Positions 1 to 7,606 of a DNA stretch of 54,216 nt are shown one piece after another. The DNA lies in assembly GCA_016182435.1 (NCBI GenBank), contig JACPGN010000210.1, forward strand, positions 1 through 54,216. The letters are read 5' to 3'. Every line of letters begins with the position of its first letter. Position 1 is the first letter of the stretch. The notes under the pieces are model-generated. The model ran no database searches. It was not told where the DNA came from and saw only the letters and a program-made list of their open reading frames with translations. The position numbers and the translations under genes were made by a program. Source of the DNA: Lentisphaerota bacterium. GTDB lineage: Bacteria > Verrucomicrobiota > Kiritimatiellia > JAAZAB01.

Positions 1-503
1 AGCCGGTTAAAACTGCCGAAATCAATCCGGTTTTGCTCCTGATCGCCCAGATATGGTTTCGTATAGACGTGCGTATTCCAGTTGTCTTTCTGGATCAACA
101 TGCCGTCCACGCTGACTGCGCCCGCCTCCGCCCAAGCGCTACGGCGTGGCAGGCCCGCCGTCGCCAAGGGTTCCTCCTTCGCTGAAGCTTCGGCGGACAA
201 GATGGCGGGCAGGCCCGCGGTCAGCAAGCGCCTCATTTCCCGGCCAAAGGGATCATCGCCGGTGACGCCAAAGGCATGGACTTCGCGGACGTTCAGGGCC
301 AACAGGTTCATGATCACATTGCCGGCGCCGCCGAGGGTATAGCGTTGAGCGCGAATCGGCCTGGTCGCCAGGCCGGTTTCCACCGAGGTCTCCGCCGCCG
401 AGGGATCAATGAACCAATAGCTGTCAAGGCAGAAGTCGCCAATGACGGCGATCCGCGCGCGGCTGACCGAATCCAAGATGTCCTTCAAGTTGATTTTATC
501 CAT
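1..503 (-). CDS. PfkB-family sugar kinase, N-terminal part (runs off left edge)
   Basis: The reading frame starts at an ATG read from 503 leftward and stays open to the edge, about 167 codons. The N-terminus has the ribokinase/PfkB look: a first beta strand with IAVIGDFCLDSYW (about residues 18-30), then TLGGAGNVIMNL (about 56-67), the substrate-side glycine motif, followed by FGVTGDDPFG. The spacing and the GGAGNV motif are closest to the RfaE/HldE heptose-kinase-like branch, which phosphorylates sugars with ATP in the cytoplasm. The ATP-binding C-terminal half (GAGD motif) lies outside the window, so the substrate cannot be judged. An alanine/glycine-rich stretch of about 34 residues (about 95-128), encoded by a palindromic repeat at 120-222, interrupts the domain between the TAG and VSVDGM stretches without breaking the frame. 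The family call is firm; the HldE-like assignment is tentative. Confidence 0.85.
   Translation of the reverse strand, partial: MDKINLKDILDSVSRARIAVIGDFCLDSYWFIDPSAAETSVETGLATRPIRAQRYTLGGAGNVIMNLLALNVREVHAFGVTGDDPFGREMRRLLTAGLPAILSAEASAKEEPLATAGLPRRSAWAEAGAVSVDGMLIQKDNWNTHVYTKPYLGDQEQNRIDFGSFNR
120..222. repeat. Palindromic repeat inserted in frame in the kinase gene
   Basis: The segment contains two near-identical blocks, GGCAGGCCCGCCG at 148-160 and GGCAGGCCCGCGG at 208-220, exactly 60 bp apart. Between them is a self-complementary core around CTGAAGCTTCGG (182-193). On the kinase strand it reads as low-complexity Ala/Gly/Glu residues with no resemblance to PfkB proteins. It behaves like a REP-type element whose length keeps the host frame open. 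The ends are approximate. Confidence 0.6.
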
Positions 504-559
504 ACGGGGTATTTCCACGTGGTCCCGGTCGAACCTAGGCGGACAAAATGCTTATCGGG

Positions 560-625
560 CATAAACCTGCCGGCCCTGGCCGACTCCCTGGCCGAGCCTC
601 GGGCACAGGCGGGCAAGCGCCTTGC
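560..625. repeat. REP-like element, family A (intergenic copy)
   Basis: A GC-rich block built on CCCTGGCCGA, CTCCCTGGCCGAGC and CAGGCGGGCA. Closely related copies occur at 36561-36625 (same orientation) and 34624-34675 (reverse orientation), both inside coding genes. The rest of 504-783 shows no convincing gene: the frames open there give repeat-derived, low-complexity translations. Confidence 0.6.
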
Positions 626-783
626 CAGGGGAAATGCTTATCAGCCGGCCAGGTTGAAGGCCAGCCTAAAATGCGTATTTTTTCATAGCGGGTTGAGCCT
701 CTTGGCGGTAGTCTATCCGTCATTCGGTGGCCTGCCCGAGCGTCGGCCAGGGCTGGTTTGTCGTGATACGGAGCTATAACGTA

Positions 784-980
784 GCACCCCTTTGGGGTGC
801 GGACCATCGGGACGCCAACGGCGTCGGACTCATCCTGGGGTTGCACCCCAGGCTATAATCCTGCTTCGCCAGAGGCTACGCAGGACAAGTGTAGCTGCCC
901 TTCAGGCAGCAGAAACAAAACCGCGACCCCAACGGGGTCGGACATCATAGCCCAGGGTTTCCGCCATAGGACACCCTGGG
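784..980. repeat. Cluster of six REP-like hairpins
   Basis: Six inverted repeats follow each other: GCACCCC/GGGGTGC (784-800), GACGCC/GGCGTC (811-825), CCTGGGG/CCCCAGG (834-852), GCTGCC/GGCAGC (894-910), CGACCCC/GGGGTCG (924-940) and CCCAGGGT/ACCCTGGG (951-980). Stems are perfect with loops of 3 to 14 nt. No gene lies in 504-1113; this cluster is its main content and abuts the broken glycosidase-like gene downstream. It is a composite extragenic palindrome, not a terminator, since no T-run follows. Confidence 0.75.
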
Positions 981-1113
981 TTGAATATGCAACCAGATCA
1001 GAGGGAGGAGAAGCCATTGAAGGCGGGAACTGATGCGGTTCCGGCATGGATGGAGAACGCCGTTGTCATCCAGCCCTGGTCGGATGAAGGCAGCGAAGAT
1101 TTCTACGTGAAGG

Positions 1114-2280
1114 ATGTTCCGCGACATCAACAATTCTCCCGTTCCCTTCGCCGGCGAGACGGCCTGCTGCTCGAACAACGAAGAATTTTTCCAAAGGACG
1201 CTCGATTACACCGCCGGCCTGGTCAGAACGTATGCTCCCGACGGGATCATGATGGACAACAATTTCATCCCCGGCAATCTGAGCTGCCGCTGCGCGGCCT
1301 GTCAGAAGAAGTTCCGGGAATACATTCTCGGCAAGTATTCGAGCGACCATGCGCAGAAACGGTTCAGAGTCGCGCCCGATGCGTTGATGATCCCCGAGAA
1401 GCGCTCAGCGCTGTTCGAGGAATGGATTAACTGGCGCTATCACGTCGTTCACGATTGGAGCGAGCGGACGCGCAAGCGCCTCAAGGAGATCAAGCCGGAC
1501 CTTGGCGTTACGGCCAACACCGGTTACGGCTCCTGGCATGGCGCCACTGAGGAACAATTCGACATGCAGGATTCCATTTTCTGCGAGACGGGCGGACCTT
1601 CGACGGGTCTGTCAATTCAGAGCCGGGTTGCTTACGCGCTTGGCTGGGGCAAACCTATCTGGTTTTATTTGTGCACCTGGAAACAGGGCGTCGCGCCCAT
1701 GGAATTGCTCGACCCCGCCGATATCCAGCCCATGCTGGGGGCCACCATCGCTCACGGGGTGAACCCCTGGATCGTAGCGTATGCCTTAGACATCTTCAGC
1801 CCGGCCCCCCAAGTGGAGGCCATCGGGCGGTATCTGCGGTTTTACCGGGAGCAGCGCGAATGCCATCGCAACGCCCGCTCGACGGCGCGCGTGGCGCTTT
1901 TCTACTCGCGCCAGACGCGGGACCACAACCCCCTGTATCATTCGACGAGCGCGGACGCGTATCGCTGGTACAACTATGTCTATCTATTCAACCGCTTCGC
2001 GCAGTTCCTTCTCGACAACCATATCCCCTACGACATCCTTATCGAACAGGATGTCGAAGACGAACAGACACTGGCGCGCTATAAGACGGTGCTCGCGCAC
2101 GATGCCGCTTGCCTCACGCCCTTGCAGGCCGAACGCCTGCTGGCGTTCGTATCAGCCGGCGGGTGCCTGATCACCACGGCAAACATCGGCTCACTTGACG
2201 AGAGGGGCGGCCGCAGGCGCGCCTTTTTTTACCAGCTCATGCTGGGAAAAAACGTAGGGAACAATGGCAGCGCGTATTGA
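1114..2280 (+). pseudogene. Remnant of a GH42-like (beta-galactosidase-type) TIM-barrel protein
   Basis: The 388-codon frame carries the second half of a glycosidase-like TIM barrel: YAPDGIMMDNNF, a CRCAACQKKFREY cysteine segment, a strand with FCETGG, and then the beginning of a glutamine-amidotransferase-like domain (AFVSAGGCLITTANIG) where it stops. The intact relative at 5347-7575 is 742 residues and continues about 280 residues past the equivalent point, so the C-terminus is missing. The start is also abnormal: the ATG comes directly after an in-frame stop (1108-1110) and the expected first barrel strands are absent. Another frame upstream (from about 1050) gives a plausible fragment with VVIQPWSDEG, suggesting a frameshift near 1108. 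The hairpin cluster 784-980 lies just upstream. I read it as decayed; a short expressed protein cannot be excluded. Confidence 0.6.
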
Positions 2281-3119
2281 AAAAAGCAAAAAGACCAATG
2301 GGTTCATTTTTCCAAAAAATATTCTCTTCCCGGGGCGATTTTCCGGTAAAGATCAGTTTTAAACGCGGAAGATTTGGCTCGGATTTTATTCTGCGACATC
2401 ATCCCGAAGCGGAGATTCAATTCATCAAGAAAGGACTGGGGGCATATTACGTTGGAAACCGGCGTTATCCGTTCGCGCGCAACGCCCTGTTGTTTATCAA
2501 GCCGAATGCAATGCATCGTTATATGCACTGGACCGGGCAGTATGTCGAAAAGATTACACTGGTATTTGCCCCGCGTTTCTTGAGCAAAGGCCGCGTCCTT
2601 CCCTTGAAATTGCCGGTTTGTTTCTGTCCATCCGACAAAGAGGCCGCGGAATTCGAATCCCTGATGAATGCGATCAGCGAAGAGATGGAATTAAAAAAAG
2701 AATACTGGCAGGAGGTGGTAATCAACAAAATCAAGTTGCTCCTCATTCTGCTCAAGCGAATAAGAAAGAAGCAAACGGGCAATCTGCCGGAGCGCAACCC
2801 GCTGATTGACAAGGTCCAGGAATATCTCGACCAGCATTTTAATCAGGAGCTTTCCGTTGCCATGCTGGCGCGGCTGTTTTATATTTCGCCCAGCCATCTT
2901 GCCCACCTTTTCAAGAAATATACGACAACCGGTATCAAGCAATATATCCTGTGGCGCCGCATCTTGGAGGCCAAGGCAATCCTCAGCAACGATCCTTCCG
3001 TCAAAGCCGTTCGACTATCCCAATTGGTCGGCTTCAGCGACTACGCTCTTTTCCATCGCTGTTTCAAGCGCTGCACGGGGTCAACGCTCTCAACGTATCG
3101 CCGCCTGCGGCATAATTAG
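2277..3119 (+). CDS. AraC/XylS-family transcriptional regulator
   Basis: A cytoplasmic DNA-binding regulator of 280 residues, the usual length for AraC proteins. The N-terminal part (about 15-150) is a cupin-like sensor domain (EIQFIKKGLGAYYVGN, then FIKPNAMHRY). The C-terminal part (about 180-280) has two helix-turn-helix motifs: LSVAMLARLFYISPSHLAHLFKKY and VRLSQLVGFSDYALFHRCFKR, with the family hallmark SQLVGFSDYALF. The first possible start is a TTG that overlaps the stop of the upstream remnant; the ATG at 2298 is an equally good start. It probably senses a sugar and controls the carbohydrate run that begins at 3275. A pair of direct repeats with AraC-operator geometry lies right after its stop codon. 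Confidence 0.9.
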   Translation: MKKAKRPMGSFFQKIFSSRGDFPVKISFKRGRFGSDFILRHHPEAEIQFIKKGLGAYYVGNRRYPFARNALLFIKPNAMHRYMHWTGQYVEKITLVFAPRFLSKGRVLPLKLPVCFCPSDKEAAEFESLMNAISEEMELKKEYWQEVVINKIKLLLILLKRIRKKQTGNLPERNPLIDKVQEYLDQHFNQELSVAMLARLFYISPSHLAHLFKKYTTTGIKQYILWRRILEAKAILSNDPSVKAVRLSQLVGFSDYALFHRCFKRCTGSTLSTYRRLRHN

Positions 3120-3123
3120 CAGA

Positions 3124-3158
3124 GCAGGATATCACATCAAGACCGCAGGATATCATAT
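3124..3158 (+). promoter_or_regulatory. Putative AraC operator: two direct repeats 21 bp apart
   Basis: GCAGGATATCA occurs at 3124-3134 and again at 3145-3155, both followed by a partly conserved CAT/TAT. The 21-bp centre spacing places both on the same face of the helix, as known for AraC half-sites. It sits between the AraC-type gene (ends 3119) and the heparinase-like gene (starts 3275), next to a promoter-like sequence. Confidence 0.55.
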
Positions 3159-3187
3159 TGCGCCAATCGCGGGGTTTCCGCTAATTT
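3158..3187 (+). promoter_or_regulatory. Candidate promoter of the carbohydrate run
   Basis: TTGCGC (3158-3163) and TAATTT (3182-3187) with an 18-bp spacer resemble weak -35 and -10 boxes. The upstream direct repeat touches the -35 box, the arrangement expected for activation by an AraC-type protein. The weak match to consensus keeps confidence low. Confidence 0.35.
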
Positions 3188-3274
3188 GTCCTCAACGTGG
3201 AATTACCCGGCGCAGCTTGCCAAAGGGAGGCGCGCATGGCGACAATGAGATAACCATAGCCGGGCAGGGAAGAG

Positions 3275-5275
3275 ATGAAAGTAGACATAGCGCATATTTG
3301 CCGCCAGGAAGACGCCCTGCGTGAAGCGTTAAGAACGAAGGACGCGCGGACAACGCCGCCTGCGGTTCGACATGAAACGGCCGACCAATGCCTGCAAGGG
3401 TTTATCGCTTTCAACTACTTGGGCGGGAAGTACATAAAAGTTGGAAGGTCGGGCATCGCTTGGAGCGGCCCCCAGGAGAAGAACCAGGAATGGCCGGCGC
3501 AGTTGAACAACTTTATCTGGTTTCCGCCATTGGCGCAGGCGTATCTGGATACCGGCGACGACGCGTATGCGCAGGCCGCGAAGGGATATATAACTGACTG
3601 GCTCAACACCCATACTTCCGGCGAGAAATGGCGGAAAGCCGATTATGACGGGATGCTGCAGGTTTCCGTTCGGTTACAGATATGGCTGGGAACGCTCCGG
3701 GATTTCCGCGGAAGCGCGGCTTATGACGACCCCTTCGTCGAGAGGATGCTCGCTTCCTGTGTCCAGCAATTACAATACCTTTCCGAGCATATGAGCGTTG
3801 TCGGCAATCAACGGATCGCTCATGCGGAGTCCCTGACAACCAATGCGATCCGTCTGGCGCAGTTTCCCGAATCCCGCCGGTGGCAGGAGGTGGGTGTGCG
3901 GACGTTGAACGAATCGTTTTTCCGTCAAGTACTGCCCGACGGCGGTCATGTCGAAAGATGCCCGAGTTATCACGAATGGATGACACACATATTCGACACG
4001 TTCTGGAGATTGAGCCGGGCGTTTCCCGAATTGGGATTGACCATGACCCGGGAGAAAGTCTCGGCAATGTACGACTACGTCCTGGCCGCGACGCGCCCGA
4101 ACGGAGCGCTGAATGCCCTGCATGATTGCACCGGAGCACACGCGGGGAAGCGTCCGGAGAATTGGCGGGAAAAGCGCGATCGGTTCTGCGTGGACGCCGG
4201 CTTGCCGTTGGCGTTGCCTTTAACTTCTCAGAATTTTCCTTACGCGGGACAGGCCTGTTGGCGGAGTTCCTGGGAAGAGGACGCCGTTTACCTGACTTTC
4301 GATGCTTCGTCCTGGGGGGGATGCCACGGGCATGCCCACTTCAGCCGCAATTCCGTCCAGTTGCATGCGTTCGGACGCTCGCTGCTCGTGGATCCGGGCA
4401 CTCTTTCTTATGACGCGCGCCATGACATCATGCGCCATGGCAAGGCCACCCGGTCGCACAATACGATTACGCTAAATGGCTGGAACCAGAGCGAGGCTGA
4501 TCCCGAAGTCAGATTCGACCGCGCCGAAGGATACGATCTGGCCGTCGGTCACTACACGGGGGGGTATTGGCCCGGAGAATATGATTGGGGATTCAGAGAC
4601 GGGCATGGACCGGGAATATGGGCCGATCATCACCGGATTCTTCTTTGGATACGGGATCGGGCCGTTGTCGTACTGGATCGCCTGATGCATGATTCCGACA
4701 ACAATAAACCGTTGCCGCTCTTGGAAAGCAATTGGCAGTTTTCGCAAGGCGAATTGATTCTGGATCGCGAGCGGATGACCGTGGAAACGAATCACGATGA
4801 CGGGAATGTGCTCATGTGTTTCCCACTGTGTTCGGAGCCCGGCATCGCCTTGTCGGTCCATGCGGGCGAGAAAACGCCTCTGCGCGGTTGGTTGCCCGGA
4901 AAAGGAGCGTTTCTGCCCGCGCCCCAGGTATGCTGCCGGGTCCCTGTCAAAACGAGGTGGATTGACCTCGCGACGGTCATCGTCCCGTTTCGCGGCGGGG
5001 AGCGCCCGCGCTTGCAAGCGCAGGCCGTTTCCCAGCCGGTGGGGAAACTGGAATTGATCTGGGACAACGGCGCGACGGATACGATTTATTGGGCGCATCA
5101 ATTGGAATTCGCCTTGAATGAAATTGATGACTTCCACACCGACGCCGCCCTGGTGCATGTTTGCCGGAACGAGAGCGGAAGCGTTCAACAATGTCTGCTT
5201 GTTGACGGGACCTACTTGGATTCGAGTCGCAGTCATTCGAAAGGTTTTAAGCTGGTTCTGCTGGGCAAACAATAG
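3275..5275 (+). CDS. Heparinase II/III-like polysaccharide lyase
   Basis: A 666-residue protein with the two-domain plan of heparinase II/III lyases, which cleave uronate-containing polysaccharides by beta-elimination. An alpha/alpha toroid (about 1-310) contains a conserved Asn segment, GNQRIAHAES (about 177), and a Tyr/His segment, PSYHEWMTHIFD (about 230). The beta-sandwich domain begins with WGGCHGHAHFS (His351 and His353) followed by GRSLLVDPGTLSYD, the family's metal/active-site region, and RSHNTITLN. No signal peptide is visible, so it probably acts on imported oligosaccharides, or is exported some other way. The ATG has GGGAAG seven bases upstream. It is the first gene after the AraC operator. 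The substrate is not evident; glycosaminoglycan-, alginate- or exopolysaccharide-type lyases all share this fold. Confidence 0.85.
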   Translation: MKVDIAHICRQEDALREALRTKDARTTPPAVRHETADQCLQGFIAFNYLGGKYIKVGRSGIAWSGPQEKNQEWPAQLNNFIWFPPLAQAYLDTGDDAYAQAAKGYITDWLNTHTSGEKWRKADYDGMLQVSVRLQIWLGTLRDFRGSAAYDDPFVERMLASCVQQLQYLSEHMSVVGNQRIAHAESLTTNAIRLAQFPESRRWQEVGVRTLNESFFRQVLPDGGHVERCPSYHEWMTHIFDTFWRLSRAFPELGLTMTREKVSAMYDYVLAATRPNGALNALHDCTGAHAGKRPENWREKRDRFCVDAGLPLALPLTSQNFPYAGQACWRSSWEEDAVYLTFDASSWGGCHGHAHFSRNSVQLHAFGRSLLVDPGTLSYDARHDIMRHGKATRSHNTITLNGWNQSEADPEVRFDRAEGYDLAVGHYTGGYWPGEYDWGFRDGHGPGIWADHHRILLWIRDRAVVVLDRLMHDSDNNKPLPLLESNWQFSQGELILDRERMTVETNHDDGNVLMCFPLCSEPGIALSVHAGEKTPLRGWLPGKGAFLPAPQVCCRVPVKTRWIDLATVIVPFRGGERPRLQAQAVSQPVGKLELIWDNGATDTIYWAHQLEFALNEIDDFHTDAALVHVCRNESGSVQQCLLVDGTYLDSSRSHSKGFKLVLLGKQ

Positions 5276-5346
5276 GCGGCAACTATCCGCTAAGGAGTCA
5301 ACGGATTGCTACGGGACACTGACCTTCATGGACACGTGAGACCCAT

Positions 5347-7575
5347 ATGACCAAACGAACAAACAACGTAAGATTCAAGAACTGGATGCGGCATTGTCCC
5401 CGCCGTATGATGGTCGGCCTGCACGTGCCGGACTACGATCAAATCCAGGATTTCGCCGCGTTAAAAAAGGAACTGGCGATCCCGGATATCCTGGAGAAGA
5501 TTGATCCGCGCGCCATCGCGCGCGCCATCAAAGCGGCGCATATCCAGGCCTTCTGGTTTTATGCCAAGTGTCATTACGGCAACGCCTATTATCCCAGCAA
5601 GGTGGGCCACGTCCATTCGGCGCTCAAGGGGCGCGATCTGTTCGGCGAGCTGGTGGAGGAGTGTCTCTCGGAAGGCATTGTGCCCCTGGCGGTCTATGAG
5701 TTCTCGGACCTGCGCATGCCGAAGGATCATCCGGACTGGTGTCACAAGATTCCCGATCATCCCGGCTTTGGCAAGGTGGAGGTCACCGATGCCGCCCAGG
5801 GCGCCCGGGTCGGCGGCGCATGCCTGAACGGTCCGTATGGCGACTACGCCTTCGAGCAGGCTCTCGAAGTCATCCGGCATTACCCGATCAAGGGGTATTA
5901 CATTGACTTCCTGGGGCTTTTCGGATTTGAAAAATGGATTTGTCCGTACTGCAATCCGAAATTAAGAAAAGTGCTGGGCCGGGATTTCCCCGGAACCGCC
6001 CAGCTGAGCCACGCCGAGTATGTGCGCTATCAGCAGTGGCGCCTGGCGCAGAACGATGCCTACGCTCAACGCATCCGGAAAGCCATCAAGGATCTGCGTC
6101 CGGATGTGGCCTTCGTGCATAATTTCCATGGATTCTGGGGACCGGGCGACATGCAGGGGTTCGATTTCGCCGCCCGGAATTGCGATTTTCTTACAGCCGA
6201 CCTGTTCCAATTACGGGACGGCATGCTGCAGATGAGTTGGAAACTGCGGACCCTGGCCGGCGGCAGTCAGCTCCGACCCGCGGAAGCTCTGCTGGATTCG
6301 ATGACCGCTATCCAGTGCGATTATTGCACGCCCAAGGCCCTGGACAGCTATAACGCCGAGTTGTGGACAGCGCGCTCGACTAACGTGGCGACCTGCACCT
6401 CGTTTATGATCAACCTTGACGGCACCTTCCACCGCGGGATTTTCGCCCTGAATGAAAAAATCATGCGCGAGCACGAAGCCTGCGAGCCTTGGCTGAATGC
6501 CATGCAGCCGCTGGCCACCGTGGGGCTGTTGCGCAGTAACCGTTCGCTGTCCTTCCGTCCGCCGGAAAAGGTGAAAACACCGGTCAAACTCCTGCATCAT
6601 CAATTTGAGATGGAAGGCTGGGCGCAGGTGCTGGTGGCGTCGCATCAGCTCTGGGATATGGTGGATGAATCTCAACTCACGCAGGAATATCTTCGGCGAT
6701 TTCGCGTGCTGATTTTGCCCAACGTGTCCTGCCTGGGCCGGAAAGAGGCGGCGGTGATTGCGGCGTTCGTGAAAAACGGGGGCACATTGGTCGCCACGGG
6801 CGATACGTCCCTGTTCGACGCGGATGGCAAGCCGCAAGCGGATTTCCAATTGGCGGCGGTTTTTGGCGCGCATTTCGTGGCCGACCGCCGGCCGGAAAAC
6901 ATCCATCTCATAATAGAAGAGCCGACCCTGGTTCCGGCGGAACCATGGGTTGATCCGAGCCTGTGCCTGACGGACGGCCAATTGGAGGTCCGCGCGGCAC
7001 CCCATGCGGCGTGTCTAGGCCGGGTGGGCCGCAAATCGGCGACCAATATATTTGCGCTGCAGATGTTCCCGACGTCGGCGCCGGGCCTGATTCGTCATGC
7101 CTATGGCCGGGGTCAGTGCTGGTATTTTGCAGGCAAGCCGGCCCTGCAGTTCCGCTATTACGGGCAGAACAACGTCAAACGATTGTTGAAAACCATATTG
7201 GCGCAAGCGGTCGGCCCAGTTGTTCCGGTTTGGCTGGAGGCGCCGGATACCGTGGAACTGTTCGCGCATCGGCAGAAGGGGAGCAACCACATTGTGGTGA
7301 ACCTGGTTCACGCCGTGTGGGGCGTCTCGCGTTCAGCCGGCGGGTTCATCAATCTGAACGGCAAGAAGGGGCCGTCCCGGTTCGATGAGGTGGAACAGAT
7401 GCCGCGCCTGTACGAAGTGAGGCTGCATTTTCCGGACGCCGGGGGGCAAAAGATCGGAAAAGTTTATCTGGCGCCGGATTGCAAACCCCTGCGCCTGAAA
7501 CGGGGCCGAAACGAAACGATGGTGGTTTTGCGGGATCTGGGCGTGCATGTCATGGTGGTGGCGGAGTACGCCTGA
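5347..7575 (+). CDS. GH42-like putative glycosidase (TIM barrel plus amidotransferase-like domain)
   Basis: A 742-residue protein. Residues about 20-400 look like a TIM barrel of the beta-galactosidase (GH42/clan A-like) type: AFWFYAKCHYGNAYYP on an early strand, IKGYYIDFLGLFGFEKWICPYC with a CxxC pair, and RPDVAFVHNFHGFWG. Residues about 410-560 resemble the class I amidotransferase-like trimerisation domain (RVLILPNVSCLG, AFVKNGGTLVATGDTS). A beta domain follows, containing IVVNLVH. The usual GH42 catalytic Glu pair cannot be placed with certainty, so enzymatic activity is inferred. No signal peptide is seen. It lies 71 bp after the lyase gene and runs to the next gene with almost no gap, so the two are probably cotranscribed. 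The broken copy at 1114-2280 is a relative. Confidence 0.7.
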   Translation: MTKRTNNVRFKNWMRHCPRRMMVGLHVPDYDQIQDFAALKKELAIPDILEKIDPRAIARAIKAAHIQAFWFYAKCHYGNAYYPSKVGHVHSALKGRDLFGELVEECLSEGIVPLAVYEFSDLRMPKDHPDWCHKIPDHPGFGKVEVTDAAQGARVGGACLNGPYGDYAFEQALEVIRHYPIKGYYIDFLGLFGFEKWICPYCNPKLRKVLGRDFPGTAQLSHAEYVRYQQWRLAQNDAYAQRIRKAIKDLRPDVAFVHNFHGFWGPGDMQGFDFAARNCDFLTADLFQLRDGMLQMSWKLRTLAGGSQLRPAEALLDSMTAIQCDYCTPKALDSYNAELWTARSTNVATCTSFMINLDGTFHRGIFALNEKIMREHEACEPWLNAMQPLATVGLLRSNRSLSFRPPEKVKTPVKLLHHQFEMEGWAQVLVASHQLWDMVDESQLTQEYLRRFRVLILPNVSCLGRKEAAVIAAFVKNGGTLVATGDTSLFDADGKPQADFQLAAVFGAHFVADRRPENIHLIIEEPTLVPAEPWVDPSLCLTDGQLEVRAAPHAACLGRVGRKSATNIFALQMFPTSAPGLIRHAYGRGQCWYFAGKPALQFRYYGQNNVKRLLKTILAQAVGPVVPVWLEAPDTVELFAHRQKGSNHIVVNLVHAVWGVSRSAGGFINLNGKKGPSRFDEVEQMPRLYEVRLHFPDAGGQKIGKVYLAPDCKPLRLKRGRNETMVVLRDLGVHVMVVAEYA

Positions 7576-7606
7576 ACATTCCGCGCCCTATCATGCCAAC
7601 GTGGAT

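Noticed and set aside
784..800. Terminator for the kinase gene or attenuator
   Set aside because: It lies upstream of the kinase start on the other side, has no T-run, and is one of six similar REP hairpins.
535..846. A minus-strand gene of about 100 codons upstream of the kinase
   Set aside because: Its translation is made of repeat and hairpin sequence and has no protein-like pattern or ribosome-binding site.
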